A stretch of 64,000 bases of DNA. Source: Paenibacillus sp. V4I3 (GTDB lineage: Bacteria > Bacillota > Bacilli > Paenibacillales > NBRC-103111). The notes under the pieces were generated by a model. The model worked only from the letters and a program-made list of their open reading frames with translations, did not search any database and had not been told where the DNA came from. This document shows positions 7,370 to 14,448 of this stretch, one piece after another; within the stretch, counting starts at the first letter, position 1; each line of letters starts with the position of its first letter. The stretch is from contig NZ_JAUSZA010000001.1 in NCBI RefSeq assembly GCF_030817215.1, forward strand, positions 5,244,501 through 5,308,500, written 5' to 3'. Made by a program: the position numbers and the translations under genes.

Positions 7370-8545
7370 TTACGATTCTTTGTTAAGACCGAAATGTATG
7401 GTCAGTATACCCTCTGCAAGACGTGCTGCCTCCACCTGTCTCCCTATCAAGATCCGAGGCAGTGCAACGATCCGTCTATAGCTGCCGACCTGCAGTGTCA
7501 ATTCATCGCCTTTTTGATTTAATTGGAGTTGTTTCTTTTCGGTAAAAGGTAGCGAGATGCGGAGTTCATATCCTGCTTCTGTTTTCTTCACTTCCTCTAT
7601 GATTCCTCTATGCAGAATCGCTCCGCATTCCCGTTCGTGGAAAGCTGCTGCTGCAACGCGCTCTAGCATCTCCTTACCAACAACCTCAAGAGGCATTAGA
7701 GGTACTTTCAAGATTGGCAATGGACTAAAGCATTGGACAATTTCTTCTTCGTACTTGTTCTGAATTTGTTTCCACTGCGCGAAATACCCTTCGGATGCTT
7801 CTTCGGAAAGCACTTTATTAACGATGACCGCGTCGGTGTGAAACCCGTATAAGTTGAGGTTAGTAAAGGCTCTCCGCGCTTCGGAAATAACCATTTTTTC
7901 CGGATTAACGACAAGGCGAATACTAGTAATTTCGGGATCGGCGATTACCTGCTGCAGCTTTTCCAATTGATCGACAACTTGGCTGAAGCTGTCCATAACA
8001 TCGTCGCTGGGCAGTTCCAAGCCCTTGGTCACTTTCATAATCGGACGGGCAAGCTTGAGAATTTTACGCTCGTAAGGAAATATATTTCGCACCCACCATC
8101 GAAGCAGTTGGGGATAGCTAAGCAAACGAAGTGTTTCCCCAGTCGGTGCGCAATCCACAATGATTGCATCATACAGTCCACTTTCGGCATGCTCTTTAAT
8201 TCTTAAGAGACTAAATAATTCTTCAAACCCTGGAAACACCATAAGCTCTTCAGATCCGATATCATCCAGGTTGGCCCACTGCATAAAGTTCGAGAACCAA
8301 TTGCGAACACTCCCCCAATACCGCTGTGTTTCCCTTAAGCAATCGATTTCTTGCGCCCACAATCGCTCATGAATTAATATTGGTTCGTGCTGCAGCGGAA
8401 TACCGAGCGAATCCGATAAGCTGTGTGCAGCATCCGTACTTATAACGATTGTTCGCTTTCCTTCGGCTGCCATTCGGTAAGCCGTTGCTGCGGCGATACT
8501 GGTTTTTCCCACTCCGCCTTTACCTGTGTAAATAATAATGCGCAA
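7370..8545 (-). CDS. ArsA/Get3-family ATPase with C-terminal Hsp20-like domain
   Basis: A single-copy anion-transporting-ATPase domain of the ArsA/Get3 (TRC40) type. The deviant P-loop GKGGVGKTS is at residues 8-16, switch I is DAAHSLSDSLG, and DCAPTGETLRLL is the conserved nucleotide-sensing segment. The last roughly 80 residues (YELRISLPFTEKKQLQLNQK through LTIHFG) resemble the alpha-crystallin/Hsp20-like tail of one subgroup of bacterial and plastid Get3-like proteins. There is no second ATPase half as in arsenite-pump ArsA, and no arsB or arsR neighbour. The TTG start at 8545 is preferred because GGAGGTG lies six bases upstream. A longer ATG frame to 8605 would run across an operator-like palindrome. 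The likely role is membrane-protein or client handling rather than arsenite efflux. Confidence 0.82.
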   Translation of the reverse strand: MRIIIYTGKGGVGKTSIAAATAYRMAAEGKRTIVISTDAAHSLSDSLGIPLQHEPILIHERLWAQEIDCLRETQRYWGSVRNWFSNFMQWANLDDIGSEELMVFPGFEELFSLLRIKEHAESGLYDAIIVDCAPTGETLRLLSYPQLLRWWVRNIFPYERKILKLARPIMKVTKGLELPSDDVMDSFSQVVDQLEKLQQVIADPEITSIRLVVNPEKMVISEARRAFTNLNLYGFHTDAVIVNKVLSEEASEGYFAQWKQIQNKYEEEIVQCFSPLPILKVPLMPLEVVGKEMLERVAAAAFHERECGAILHRGIIEEVKKTEAGYELRISLPFTEKKQLQLNQKGDELTLQVGSYRRIVALPRILIGRQVEAARLAEGILTIHFGLNKES

Positions 8546-8563
8546 ACTTAGCACCTCCAATAG

Positions 8564-8674
8564 TACGATTTCGTAGTAATTGCATAAAAAATTAATCAAT
8601 TTCAATCATTCTCACCATAAACTACGATATCGTAATTAATTCCTACTGTTAAATTACTACTTAATCGTAGTAAT
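8564..8674 (-). promoter_or_regulatory. Three palindromic operator-like sites before the ArsA-like gene
   Basis: Site 1 (8564-8575) is TACGA-TT-TCGTA. Site 2 (8623-8634) is the perfect palindrome TACGATATCGTA. Site 3 (8653-8674) has perfect 8-base arms ATTACTAC and GTAGTAAT around six bases. The flanks share the extended arm TACTACGA. Site 1 falls in the leader close to the ribosome binding site. The array looks like a dimeric repressor's cluster; the regulator is not encoded nearby. Confidence 0.7.
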
Positions 8675-9035
8675 GTCAACTGTTCATGCTGGAATTGTTT
8701 TTGATCACTTGGTAAATATTATTAATATACAGTCTGACTTCCGTTGTGGCACACATTGAACTGATACATTGAACAGATCAAAATAAGCAGGTGCCATGGC
8801 GTCCTGCTCTTTAGTTTCTTTTCGAATATAGGTTTTTTTAATATAGGGGCAAATAAGCGTGCTGCTTGCTCAATTATACGCTATGGATACGAGCGCTGTA
8901 TCAATTATTCCATTTGCAAAGGTACTGCATTAAGTAGATCACGCTCGAATTTCTCCGTAATTCGCCGATCCTACTCCAGCCATTTCATCATCAATGATCA
9001 TCACAGTTTTTGGAATAAACATATTCCTTACTCTA
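8675..9035. other. Intergenic region, about 360 bases
   Basis: No convincing gene is seen. On the minus strand, 8944-9030 contains a 28-codon frame (with MIIDDEMAGVGSANYGEIRA) that faintly resembles the second HKD motif of phospholipase-D/cardiolipin synthase proteins. The spacing of its key residues is off by one and nothing around it continues the family. It is either a tiny decayed fragment or chance. Confidence 0.4.
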
Positions 9036-9410
9036 TTATTCAATCACAGCTATAGCATCAATCTGAACCATAAAACCCATATTTGCTGGCCCTATTGTTC
9101 GAGCTGGATATGGTTTTGAGAAGTAGTCTTTGTAAATCAAATTAAATTCATCGAAGCCTGCTCCTTCTCCAAGGAATACAGTTACTTTTACAACATCTTT
9201 CAACGCAGCACCCGATTCTTCCAAAACTGCTTTAAGGTTTTCTAATGCCCTTCTCGCTTGTTCTTCTAATGTATTTCCTACTAACCTACCCGTTTCAGGA
9301 TCAAAAGGTCCTTGTCCAGCAACGTATACCGTATTACCTGCTTTAATTGCCTGCGAGTATGGCATTCCATCAGGGTTTTGTGCTTTCGCTGTAAAAATAA
9401 CTTCTTTCAT
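9036..9410 (-). CDS. ridA: RidA family reactive intermediate/imine deaminase
   Basis: The 124-residue protein has the standard RidA/YjgF length. It contains GNTVYVAGQGPFDPETG, the helix EQARRALENLKAVLEESGA, and PYPARTIG, which holds the conserved Arg that binds the carboxylate of 2-aminoacrylate-type substrates. The family hydrolyses enamine/imine by-products of PLP enzymes to keto acids. The start has GGAGG just upstream. It is monocistronic as far as visible. Subgroup assignment within the Rid family is not certain. Confidence 0.9.
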   Translation of the reverse strand: MKEVIFTAKAQNPDGMPYSQAIKAGNTVYVAGQGPFDPETGRLVGNTLEEQARRALENLKAVLEESGAALKDVVKVTVFLGEGAGFDEFNLIYKDYFSKPYPARTIGPANMGFMVQIDAIAVIE

Positions 9411-9531
9411 GGTTATACCTCCAGTTTATTATTTCGGCCCGTTGATTAATTCGATAAATCCCAAAATATTCCTGCATTTCTTCTGATTTGTGCTCATAAG
9501 TATCGGAGAATTTTTATATTTGCCTAACATA

Positions 9532-9577
9532 ATAAGCCGACACGAGCGCCACAAAATAGCAGCTCATGCCGGCTTAT
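9532..9577 (-). terminator. Rho-independent terminator-like hairpin after uroporphyrinogen-III synthase gene
   Basis: ATAAGCCG (9532-9539) pairs with CGGCTTAT (9570-9577), and GAGC with GCTC inside. It lies 26 bases after the end of the HemD-like gene. The T tract is weak. Confidence 0.55.
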
Positions 9578-9602
9578 CATGTTTAAACCTATTTGGACCA
9601 AA

Positions 9603-10418
9603 TCAAGGTAAATATTGATTCTCATAATACTTGACTAATTCAATAACCATGGCCCCCATCCGTTCGCTTTCAGGTACTATGACGAGGTCTAATCCTTCTT
9701 CTCTCAAAGCCTCTTCCGTTACTTTCCCTACCGCTACTGCATTTACTCGTGTGTTGAACGATTCTCGGACTGTATCCGCGATCCCTTGACGTTTGGCATA
9801 TTCAAACAAATATCGCACTTGCACCGCGGTAGTAAAACAAACAGCGTCTATTGATTTCGTTGAAAGCTCATGACACAATGTCTCCAAAGTGGATGATTCC
9901 GGTTCTACATGCCGATAAGGCAGCAGTTGAATAACATTCGCCCCCCGATTCTCTAAGAATTGGATCAAATCGGGCTGAGGTTCACCATGTAACTGGACAA
10001 CTACTGTTTTACCCGCGAAATCACAAAGGTCCATACTTCGAATTAAACCTTGCGTCGTACCATCCTCATCGACAATTTCAGGTTTTATATCTAATTTTTT
10101 AAGCAAAGCATACGTCTTATATCCGCGTGCCGCTACCTTCGCTTCTTTCATTTTTTGAATCAGAGTTGAATGAATTCCTAAGCGTTCTGCTGCCACCAGC
10201 AGCGTATCTGTTCCAGTGCCTGTTGTTAGAACAAACCAATCAATCCTATTATTCACGCAAAATAATAACTCTTGTTCTATTGCCGACTCATCAGAATATA
10301 AAAGGCCTTGCAAAGGACGAATGACAGGGATACCGCCCTGCTTCTCAATTAATAGGCTCATTTCCTCTGTTTTTCTAGAGCCTGCGATTACGATTTTCTT
10401 GTTGATAAGCTTTTTCAT
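9603..10418 (-). CDS. hemD: Uroporphyrinogen-III synthase family protein
   Basis: The 271-residue protein is of normal length for HemD. It has a two-domain Rossmann-like pattern: residues 6-40 (KKIVIAGSRKTEEMSLLIEKQ) pair with a C-terminal strand, IDWFVLTTGTGTDTLL is the first active-site loop, and AVCFTTAVQVRYLFEYA with NAVAVGKVTEEALREEGL form the second. The family cyclises hydroxymethylbilane with inversion of ring D on the way to haem, sirohaem and cobalamin. It stands alone, outside a hemAXCDBL operon. It could therefore be a second copy, perhaps for sirohaem or B12 supply, or the only copy moved from its usual place. Confidence 0.83.
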   Translation of the reverse strand: MKKLINKKIVIAGSRKTEEMSLLIEKQGGIPVIRPLQGLLYSDESAIEQELLFCVNNRIDWFVLTTGTGTDTLLVAAERLGIHSTLIQKMKEAKVAARGYKTYALLKKLDIKPEIVDEDGTTQGLIRSMDLCDFAGKTVVVQLHGEPQPDLIQFLENRGANVIQLLPYRHVEPESSTLETLCHELSTKSIDAVCFTTAVQVRYLFEYAKRQGIADTVRESFNTRVNAVAVGKVTEEALREEGLDLVIVPESERMGAMVIELVKYYENQYLP

Positions 10419-10440
10419 TTGCTATGAATCCCCCTTTTTT

Positions 10441-10486
10441 AAAATGACCACGCTTCGCATTGTGCAGCGAAGGCGTGGTCATTTTT
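10441..10486 (-). terminator. Bidirectional rho-independent terminator
   Basis: AATGACCACGC and GCGTGGTCATT are exact arms of a long stem with A and T runs at both ends. The stop codon of the small membrane protein lies inside the right arm. Confidence 0.88.
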
Positions 10487-10703
10487 ACCCGATCGAATAA
10501 CGAATATACGCTAGTAAGGCTAACAAACCTGCAACAATTGAAATCACATAAAAAGATGTAAGCCGAACCCATTTTACCTCTGTTTTTTGAAAATAAGTTT
10601 GATCGCCTTCACGATTCTTACGAGAAAAACCAACCATAAAGGTAACAACTAAACCAAATAATAGTATGATTGAAAATATCCCAAAATAGATATACATATT
10701 CAT
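10485..10703 (-). CDS. Small two-helix membrane protein of unknown function
   Basis: From the ATG at 10703 (AAGGTGG upstream) the product has 72 residues. One transmembrane helix is near the N terminus (YFGIFSIILLFGLVVTFMVG), followed by a short charged cytoplasmic stretch (SRKNREGDQTYFQK) and a second helix (FYVISIVAGLLALLAYI). An in-frame ATG further upstream (10778) has no ribosome binding site. The stop overlaps the terminator stem. I do not recognise a family. Confidence 0.55.
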   Translation of the reverse strand: MNMYIYFGIFSIILLFGLVVTFMVGFSRKNREGDQTYFQKTEVKWVRLTSFYVISIVAGLLALLAYIRYSIG

Positions 10704-10887
10704 AAAATAACCACCTTTTTCTTTGTAAAATTGGTCTTCGGTGAAAATTATATAGGAATTTAATCCGAAATTCATCAACCACTTTCGTGCTATTTATACC
10801 ATCCAATTTCTCAAATAGCGGCTAGGCTTCTCCTCAACTAGTATAAATGCAATTTTATTCAGTAGTACGAAGCCAAAAGATAACAAA

Positions 10888-10916
10888 AAGCCGCGGTCTA
10901 TAAAAGACTGCGGCTT
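10888..10916 (-). terminator. Rho-independent terminator after the SDR/QorB-like gene
   Basis: AAGCCGC and GCGGCTT with inner GTCT and AGAC form a stem. Read on the minus strand it is followed by TTTTTG. It begins 23 bases after the gene ends. Confidence 0.85.
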
Positions 10917-10938
10917 AATTGCCTTGTTTATGCTCGTT

Positions 10939-11805
10939 TTATGAGTTCAATCCGTTCACAAGATCTTCAATCGCCTCGCTCAGTGGTGTAACCGGGCGAC
11001 CAAGAAGTGTCGGAAGATCGTTGCTCTCTATTTCTAGAACGCCATCTCTAATCGCGCTTTGGATGGCAACAAGAATGGGAATAACTTGCTCAGGAACCCC
11101 TGCACCGGCCATGATCTTAGCGTAAGTCTCATCGTCAACTTGCTGAATTGGAACCTCACGATCAAGGACCTTAGAAAGAACCCCCGCGAGGTCTTCATGC
11201 GTGATCAATGCGCCCGAGAGCTCATAAACCGTATTCTCATGTCCGTTACCTGCAAGCACATTTGCTGCCGCTTGTGCATAATCGCCGCGAGAAGCCCACC
11301 CAACTTTGCCAGCTCCTGCTGAGGTCACGAGCGGTGCACCCGCCAATACGCCTTGTAACGTTCCAATCTCGTTCTCAATGTACCAGTTATTACGTAGAAA
11401 TGAGTATGGAATTCCCGTTTTACGAATCGCTTCCTCTGTCGCACGATGCACAGGCACAAGAAAGAGAGAGCTTTCCTCTGCGTTTGTGGCACTAGTGTAC
11501 GCGATGAAACCAACCCCAGCGCGCTCAGCCGCAGATACAGCAGCTAAATGTTGACGAATTCGAGTTTCATTATCCCCTTGCGTCGAAACGATAAGTAGGC
11601 GGTCAACACCAGCGAAAGCTTTATCAAGAGATGCTGGATCATCAAAATCACCATGGCGTACTTCAACTCCCCGAGAATGTAAATCGGTTGCTTTTTCCGT
11701 ATCTCTTACGCTAACAGCCAATCTCTCAGCCGGTACGGATGCAAGTAAAGCTTCCACCACTTTTGATCCCAATTGTCCTGTTGCACCGGTTACTAGAATT
11801 TTCAT
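10939..11805 (-). CDS. NmrA-like SDR family NAD(P)H:quinone oxidoreductase (QorB type)
   Basis: The 288-residue atypical SDR has the nucleotide-binding motif TGATGQLGSKVVEALL at residues 6-21, VRHGDFDDPASLDKAFAGVD (the usual D-D adenine contact region) and IAYTSATNAEESSLF. The block GWASRGDYAQAAANVL is typical of the QorB/NmrA group. Members reduce quinones or act as redox sensors. The ATG at 11805 follows GGAGGTATTACAA. The Rrf2-type regulator immediately upstream shares an operator-like motif with this gene, so it is probably induced by quinone or disulfide stress. Confidence 0.85.
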   Translation of the reverse strand: MKILVTGATGQLGSKVVEALLASVPAERLAVSVRDTEKATDLHSRGVEVRHGDFDDPASLDKAFAGVDRLLIVSTQGDNETRIRQHLAAVSAAERAGVGFIAYTSATNAEESSLFLVPVHRATEEAIRKTGIPYSFLRNNWYIENEIGTLQGVLAGAPLVTSAGAGKVGWASRGDYAQAAANVLAGNGHENTVYELSGALITHEDLAGVLSKVLDREVPIQQVDDETYAKIMAGAGVPEQVIPILVAIQSAIRDGVLEIESNDLPTLLGRPVTPLSEAIEDLVNGLNS

Positions 11806-11848
11806 TTGTAATACCTCCATCAGATTATTTAATAATAAGTTAGAATCA

Positions 11849-11878
11849 CTATAGTTATAACTAATTTGGTTACAACTA
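11849..11878 (-). promoter_or_regulatory. Rrf2 operator-like element before the SDR gene
   Basis: On the minus strand this reads TAGTTGTAACCA, four bases, then TAGTTATAACTA. The same two-part motif with different filler occurs in front of the rrf2-type gene at 12342-12370. The second half is a palindrome. A shared element at two promoters of an adjacent regulator-target pair supports autoregulation plus target control. Confidence 0.65.
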
Positions 11879-11910
11879 AGCTATAAAAATTAGCTCATTA
11901 AGAGCTATTT

Positions 11911-12327
11911 TTATTTGAAATTAGTTATCAGCTGTTTCAAGGAAACGTTAGACAATCTTTGTTCCATCGCAGATTGAGCATCACGCATTTCTGCACGGAG
12001 AACAGATTCAATATTTCTTCCTACCGTACATTTGGGGTTAGGATGGTTGTGGAAATTGAACAATTCCCCATTCTCGATCACTTCCACTGCCCGGTATACA
12101 TCAAGTAATGTAATCTGGTCCGTATCCTTACATAGCGAAGCTCCGCCAACTCCAGCACGTACTTCAACGAGTCCTGCCTTCTTCAGCATCCCAATAATTT
12201 TGCGAATGATGACAGGATTCGTATTCACGCTGCCAGCAATGAAATCACCTGTACATTCTGTTGGAATGGTCGCAATTAACGACAGGATATGAACAGCTAT
12301 CGAAAATCGACTGCTAATTTGTTTCAT
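11911..12327 (-). CDS. Rrf2 family transcriptional regulator
   Basis: The 138-residue protein is a winged helix of the Rrf2 family: SRFSIAVHILSLIAT, then NPVIIRKIIGMLKKAGLVEVRAG and the glycine-rich wing VGGASLCKD. It continues to LLDVYRAVE, the dimerisation helix. The three-cysteine iron-sulfur cluster site of IscR/NsrR is absent, so it belongs with the YwnA/HypR-like group that senses through single thiols or small molecules. It is followed by the SDR oxidoreductase gene on the same strand, and both promoters carry the same operator-like element. Confidence 0.87.
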   Translation of the reverse strand: MKQISSRFSIAVHILSLIATIPTECTGDFIAGSVNTNPVIIRKIIGMLKKAGLVEVRAGVGGASLCKDTDQITLLDVYRAVEVIENGELFNFHNHPNPKCTVGRNIESVLRAEMRDAQSAMEQRLSNVSLKQLITNFK

Positions 12328-12341
12328 TCATCATCACCTAC

Positions 12342-12370
12342 TCGTTGTAACCAGTATAGTTCTAACTAAC
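12342..12370 (-). promoter_or_regulatory. Rrf2 operator-like element before the rrf2 gene
   Basis: The plus strand reads TCGTTGTAACCA, four bases, then TAGTTCTAACTAA. It differs from the element at 11849-11878 at only a few positions. It lies just upstream of the regulator's start, consistent with autorepression. Confidence 0.62.
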
Positions 12371-12457
12371 TTCTAAGTCAAGTTTGTCATGTCAGTTAAA
12401 ATCATTTTTTTCACCCTTCTTGAATTGTGGCTCATGATTATGTTTGTTAAGAAGAAA

Positions 12458-12479
12458 AAGAACTCCTTTCGGAGTTCTT
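12458..12479 (-). terminator. Rho-independent terminator
   Basis: AAGAACTCC, loop TTTC, GGAGTTCTT. On the minus strand it continues into a T/C-rich tract. It probably ends the transcript of the GNAT gene or of whatever once lay at 12480-12743. Confidence 0.75.
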
Positions 12480-12743
12480 CTCGACGGTGAATTGATTGAT
12501 GGTACTTATGCCTTGAACCTTACTTGGCTTGGTCTATACCTCATCCATTATTGCAGTACAAGTACTACATTAAGTGTTTGCGGCACATCTCCTCGCTTCT
12601 ATATGGATTCAAAAACAACTTCCCTGGTATTTATCTCGTTGAATGTACAACGGAACCACACCTCTCTTGTTTCACCGTCATAAGTATTATGACTGATCTA
12701 ATTCAAATTATACACATTCATTTACATAAAGAGTTGCTCCATC
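12480..12743. other. Unassigned stretch between terminator and GNAT gene
   Basis: Both strands have only short frames. A minus-strand frame ending near 12606 contains TREVWFRCTFNEINTREVV, which has a protein-like composition but is preceded and followed by stops. It may be a decayed gene; no family is recognised. Confidence 0.35.
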
Positions 12744-13277
12744 CTATGTTGCATCAGTAAGGTCCAATCTCCAATCGTTGCATCGCATGAAGCTTCCCGG
12801 AGGGTATTCGAAGCTGCACTCGGCGATGAACTCGAAGTCGAGTTTCCGGCAAATGGCATTCGATGCGGGGTTATCGACCGACGGGAATGCGTGAAGGTAC
12901 CTGATCTTCTGTTCTGCTCTGGCGCTAGCAGCGGCCGCCGCGGTTGCTGCGCTTGCAATGCCTCTGCGTTGGAACGTCGGCAGTACGCCCCAACCGATCT
13001 CGTACACGATCTCTTCCTGCCAGACACGTTCCCAGTACCCGATGTTGCCGACCGCTTCTAGTTCTGGAAGCAGAACGATGCTGAACATACGGCCATTCCC
13101 CTTGCCGCCAATCTCGACGTAGCGTTTGTGGCGCGCCAGGATCTGCTCCTCCGTCTCCGGACCACCCAAGTGTTCCAGCATCTCTGGTGCATTCATGCGA
13201 TACAGCAGTGCAAGATCAGCCTCTGCCCATGGCTCGATCCTTACCTGCAAATCATTCGTTCGATTTAGCATCTTCAC
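12744..13277 (-). CDS. GNAT family N-acetyltransferase (RimJ/RimL-like)
   Basis: The 177-residue protein has the GNAT fold. VGNIGYWERVWQEEIVYEIG forms the central strands, and the acetyl-CoA pyrophosphate loop is TFQRRGIASAATAAA (Q/RxxGxA pattern). The end, NAICRKLDFEFIAECSFEYP, is typical of the RimJ/RimL/YdaF group that acetylates protein N termini or small amines. GC content is visibly higher than in the neighbouring genes, which may reflect recent acquisition. The substrate is unknown. Confidence 0.85.
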   Translation of the reverse strand: MKMLNRTNDLQVRIEPWAEADLALLYRMNAPEMLEHLGGPETEEQILARHKRYVEIGGKGNGRMFSIVLLPELEAVGNIGYWERVWQEEIVYEIGWGVLPTFQRRGIASAATAAAAASARAEQKIRYLHAFPSVDNPASNAICRKLDFEFIAECSFEYPPGSFMRCNDWRLDLTDAT

Positions 13278-13349
13278 ACTCCTACTAGGGAAATCATGTC
13301 AAAATAAGTTCTTTTACATTGTACTTCTGAATCATTACCATCATCAAGT

Positions 13350-13553
13350 TTAAAGCCTAATATTCACGATATCAGCAGCAGCTCGATCTACTGATTTTAT
13401 AGTTGATGTGTTTAATTTATTTGCCCAGATGCAGTAACCCATCCCCACATAAGTTAATCCCCAAAAGAACGCGAACCATTTATTATCTGCGACTGGAATG
13501 ACTATGGAGAGAATCATAAGCAAGAACAGACCTGGAACCCAGCGGGGAACGTC
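13350..13553 (-). pseudogene. Truncated membrane protein (C-terminal remnant)
   Basis: An open frame of about 67 codons with no start and a stop codon immediately upstream of its first sense codon. It begins DVPRWVPGLFLLMILSIV, has two hydrophobic helices, then NKLNTSTIKSVDRAAADI, and ends in TAA. The composition is that of the end of an integral membrane protein. It stops abruptly at about 13551, exactly where the histidine-kinase remnant on the other strand begins, so both appear cut by one deletion or rearrangement. The family is not recognised. Confidence 0.55.
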
Positions 13554-13748
13554 TCATCTTCCCACAAACTGCGGGTGGAAATCACGGATAATGGCGCATC
13601 CCTCCCATCTCGGTCGGGGATTTCGGGCAGTAAAGGCGGCATTGGCCTTGTCTCCATTCGGGAAAGGGCCGCTGAATTGGGTGGTCACTGCACAATGGAA
13701 AGACTTGAAAACGGGGGCACACGAGTTTTGGCTTTGCTGCCACTGTAA
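13551..13748 (+). pseudogene. Histidine kinase C-terminal remnant (HATPase domain end)
   Basis: The plus-strand frame contains LRVEITDNGASLPS (N/G1 box), KGGIGLVSIRERAAELGGHC (G2 box) and GTRVLALLPL before TAA at 13746-13748. That is the end of a NarL-partner (HPK7, LiaS/DesK-like) sensor kinase. Everything before about residue 60 from the end, including the sensor, DHp domain and most of the ATPase, is missing, and the sequence before 13551 belongs to another gene on the opposite strand. The partner response regulator follows 46 bases downstream and is intact. Confidence 0.8.
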
Positions 13749-13794
13749 GAGTTTGTGCTAAGAGATTAGAACTTGAAGTAGATTGATACTAAAC

Positions 13795-14436
13795 ATGAAG
13801 ATCATAATCGCAGATGACCATCCGATATTTCGCAGCGGAGTCAGAAATTTGCTTAGAACGACAGAAGATTTGGAAGTTGTTGGAGAAGCTTCCTCTGGAG
13901 ATGAGGCTTTGAAGCTAGCGGAACAATGCCAGCCTGATTTGATTTTGATGGATATTCGCATGCCAGGGCTGAACGGGATCGAGGCCACGCGGTTGATTAA
14001 AGAGAAATTCCCGCATATCGAAGTATTAATCCTTACCATGTTCCGCGACGATCAGTCGGTCTTTACCGCCATGCGCGTCGGGGCCAAGGGCTACGTGCTG
14101 AAGGACGCGGACGAAGTTGAGCTGATGCAGTCCATCCGCATGGTGGGTAGTGGCGGAGCTGTATTCAGCTCGGATATCGCGGCACGGATGATGCATTACT
14201 TTTCGGCGCCCAAGCTGGTGGACACTGTGGATCACCCTGCTTTGGCTGAGCTGTCCAAGCGGGAGAAAGAGATATTGGAGCGTATCGCCGAGGGGGATAC
14301 TAACGCTCAAATCGCCACACGCTTGCACATCAGTTCCAAGACTGTAGCCAACAACGTGTCTACGATACTGAATAAGCTTCAAGTTGTAGATCGGAACGAG
14401 GCTAAGCGGCTTTTGAAGGAATCACGGGAGGGTTGA
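13795..14436 (+). CDS. NarL/FixJ-type response regulator, orphaned
   Basis: The 213-residue regulator has an N-terminal receiver with the acidic pair in IIIADDHPIFR, the phospho-acceptor Asp in LILMDIRMPG, Thr/Ser in LILTMF, and Lys in GYVLKDAD. The C-terminal LuxR-type helix-turn-helix is LSKREKEILERIAEGDTNAQIA, then HISSKTVANNVSTIL. The ATG at 13795 is chosen over a TTG four codons upstream because it aligns with the usual start; neither has a strong ribosome binding site. Its cognate kinase is truncated just upstream, so it must be activated by another kinase, act unphosphorylated, or be decaying. Confidence 0.9.
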   Translation: MKIIIADDHPIFRSGVRNLLRTTEDLEVVGEASSGDEALKLAEQCQPDLILMDIRMPGLNGIEATRLIKEKFPHIEVLILTMFRDDQSVFTAMRVGAKGYVLKDADEVELMQSIRMVGSGGAVFSSDIAARMMHYFSAPKLVDTVDHPALAELSKREKEILERIAEGDTNAQIATRLHISSKTVANNVSTILNKLQVVDRNEAKRLLKESREG

Positions 14437-14448
14437 GATTCAAAACAA

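Noticed and set aside
7370..8545. Arsenite efflux ATPase
   Set aside because: Only one ATPase half, no arsB, arsR or arsD nearby, and an Hsp20-like tail typical of Get3-type relatives.
8944..9030. Possible phospholipase-D fragment on the minus strand
   Set aside because: The K-to-D spacing in the HKD-like motif is off by one, only 28 codons exist and nothing flanking it continues the family.
12444..12760. Two plus-strand frames of about 78 codons in 12444-12760
   Set aside because: No ribosome binding site, composition unlike a real protein, and overlap with a minus-strand terminator and remnant.
13498..13761. Plus-strand frame of 87 codons starting MTMERIISKNRPG
   Set aside because: It is out of frame with the histidine-kinase remnant that explains the same bases.
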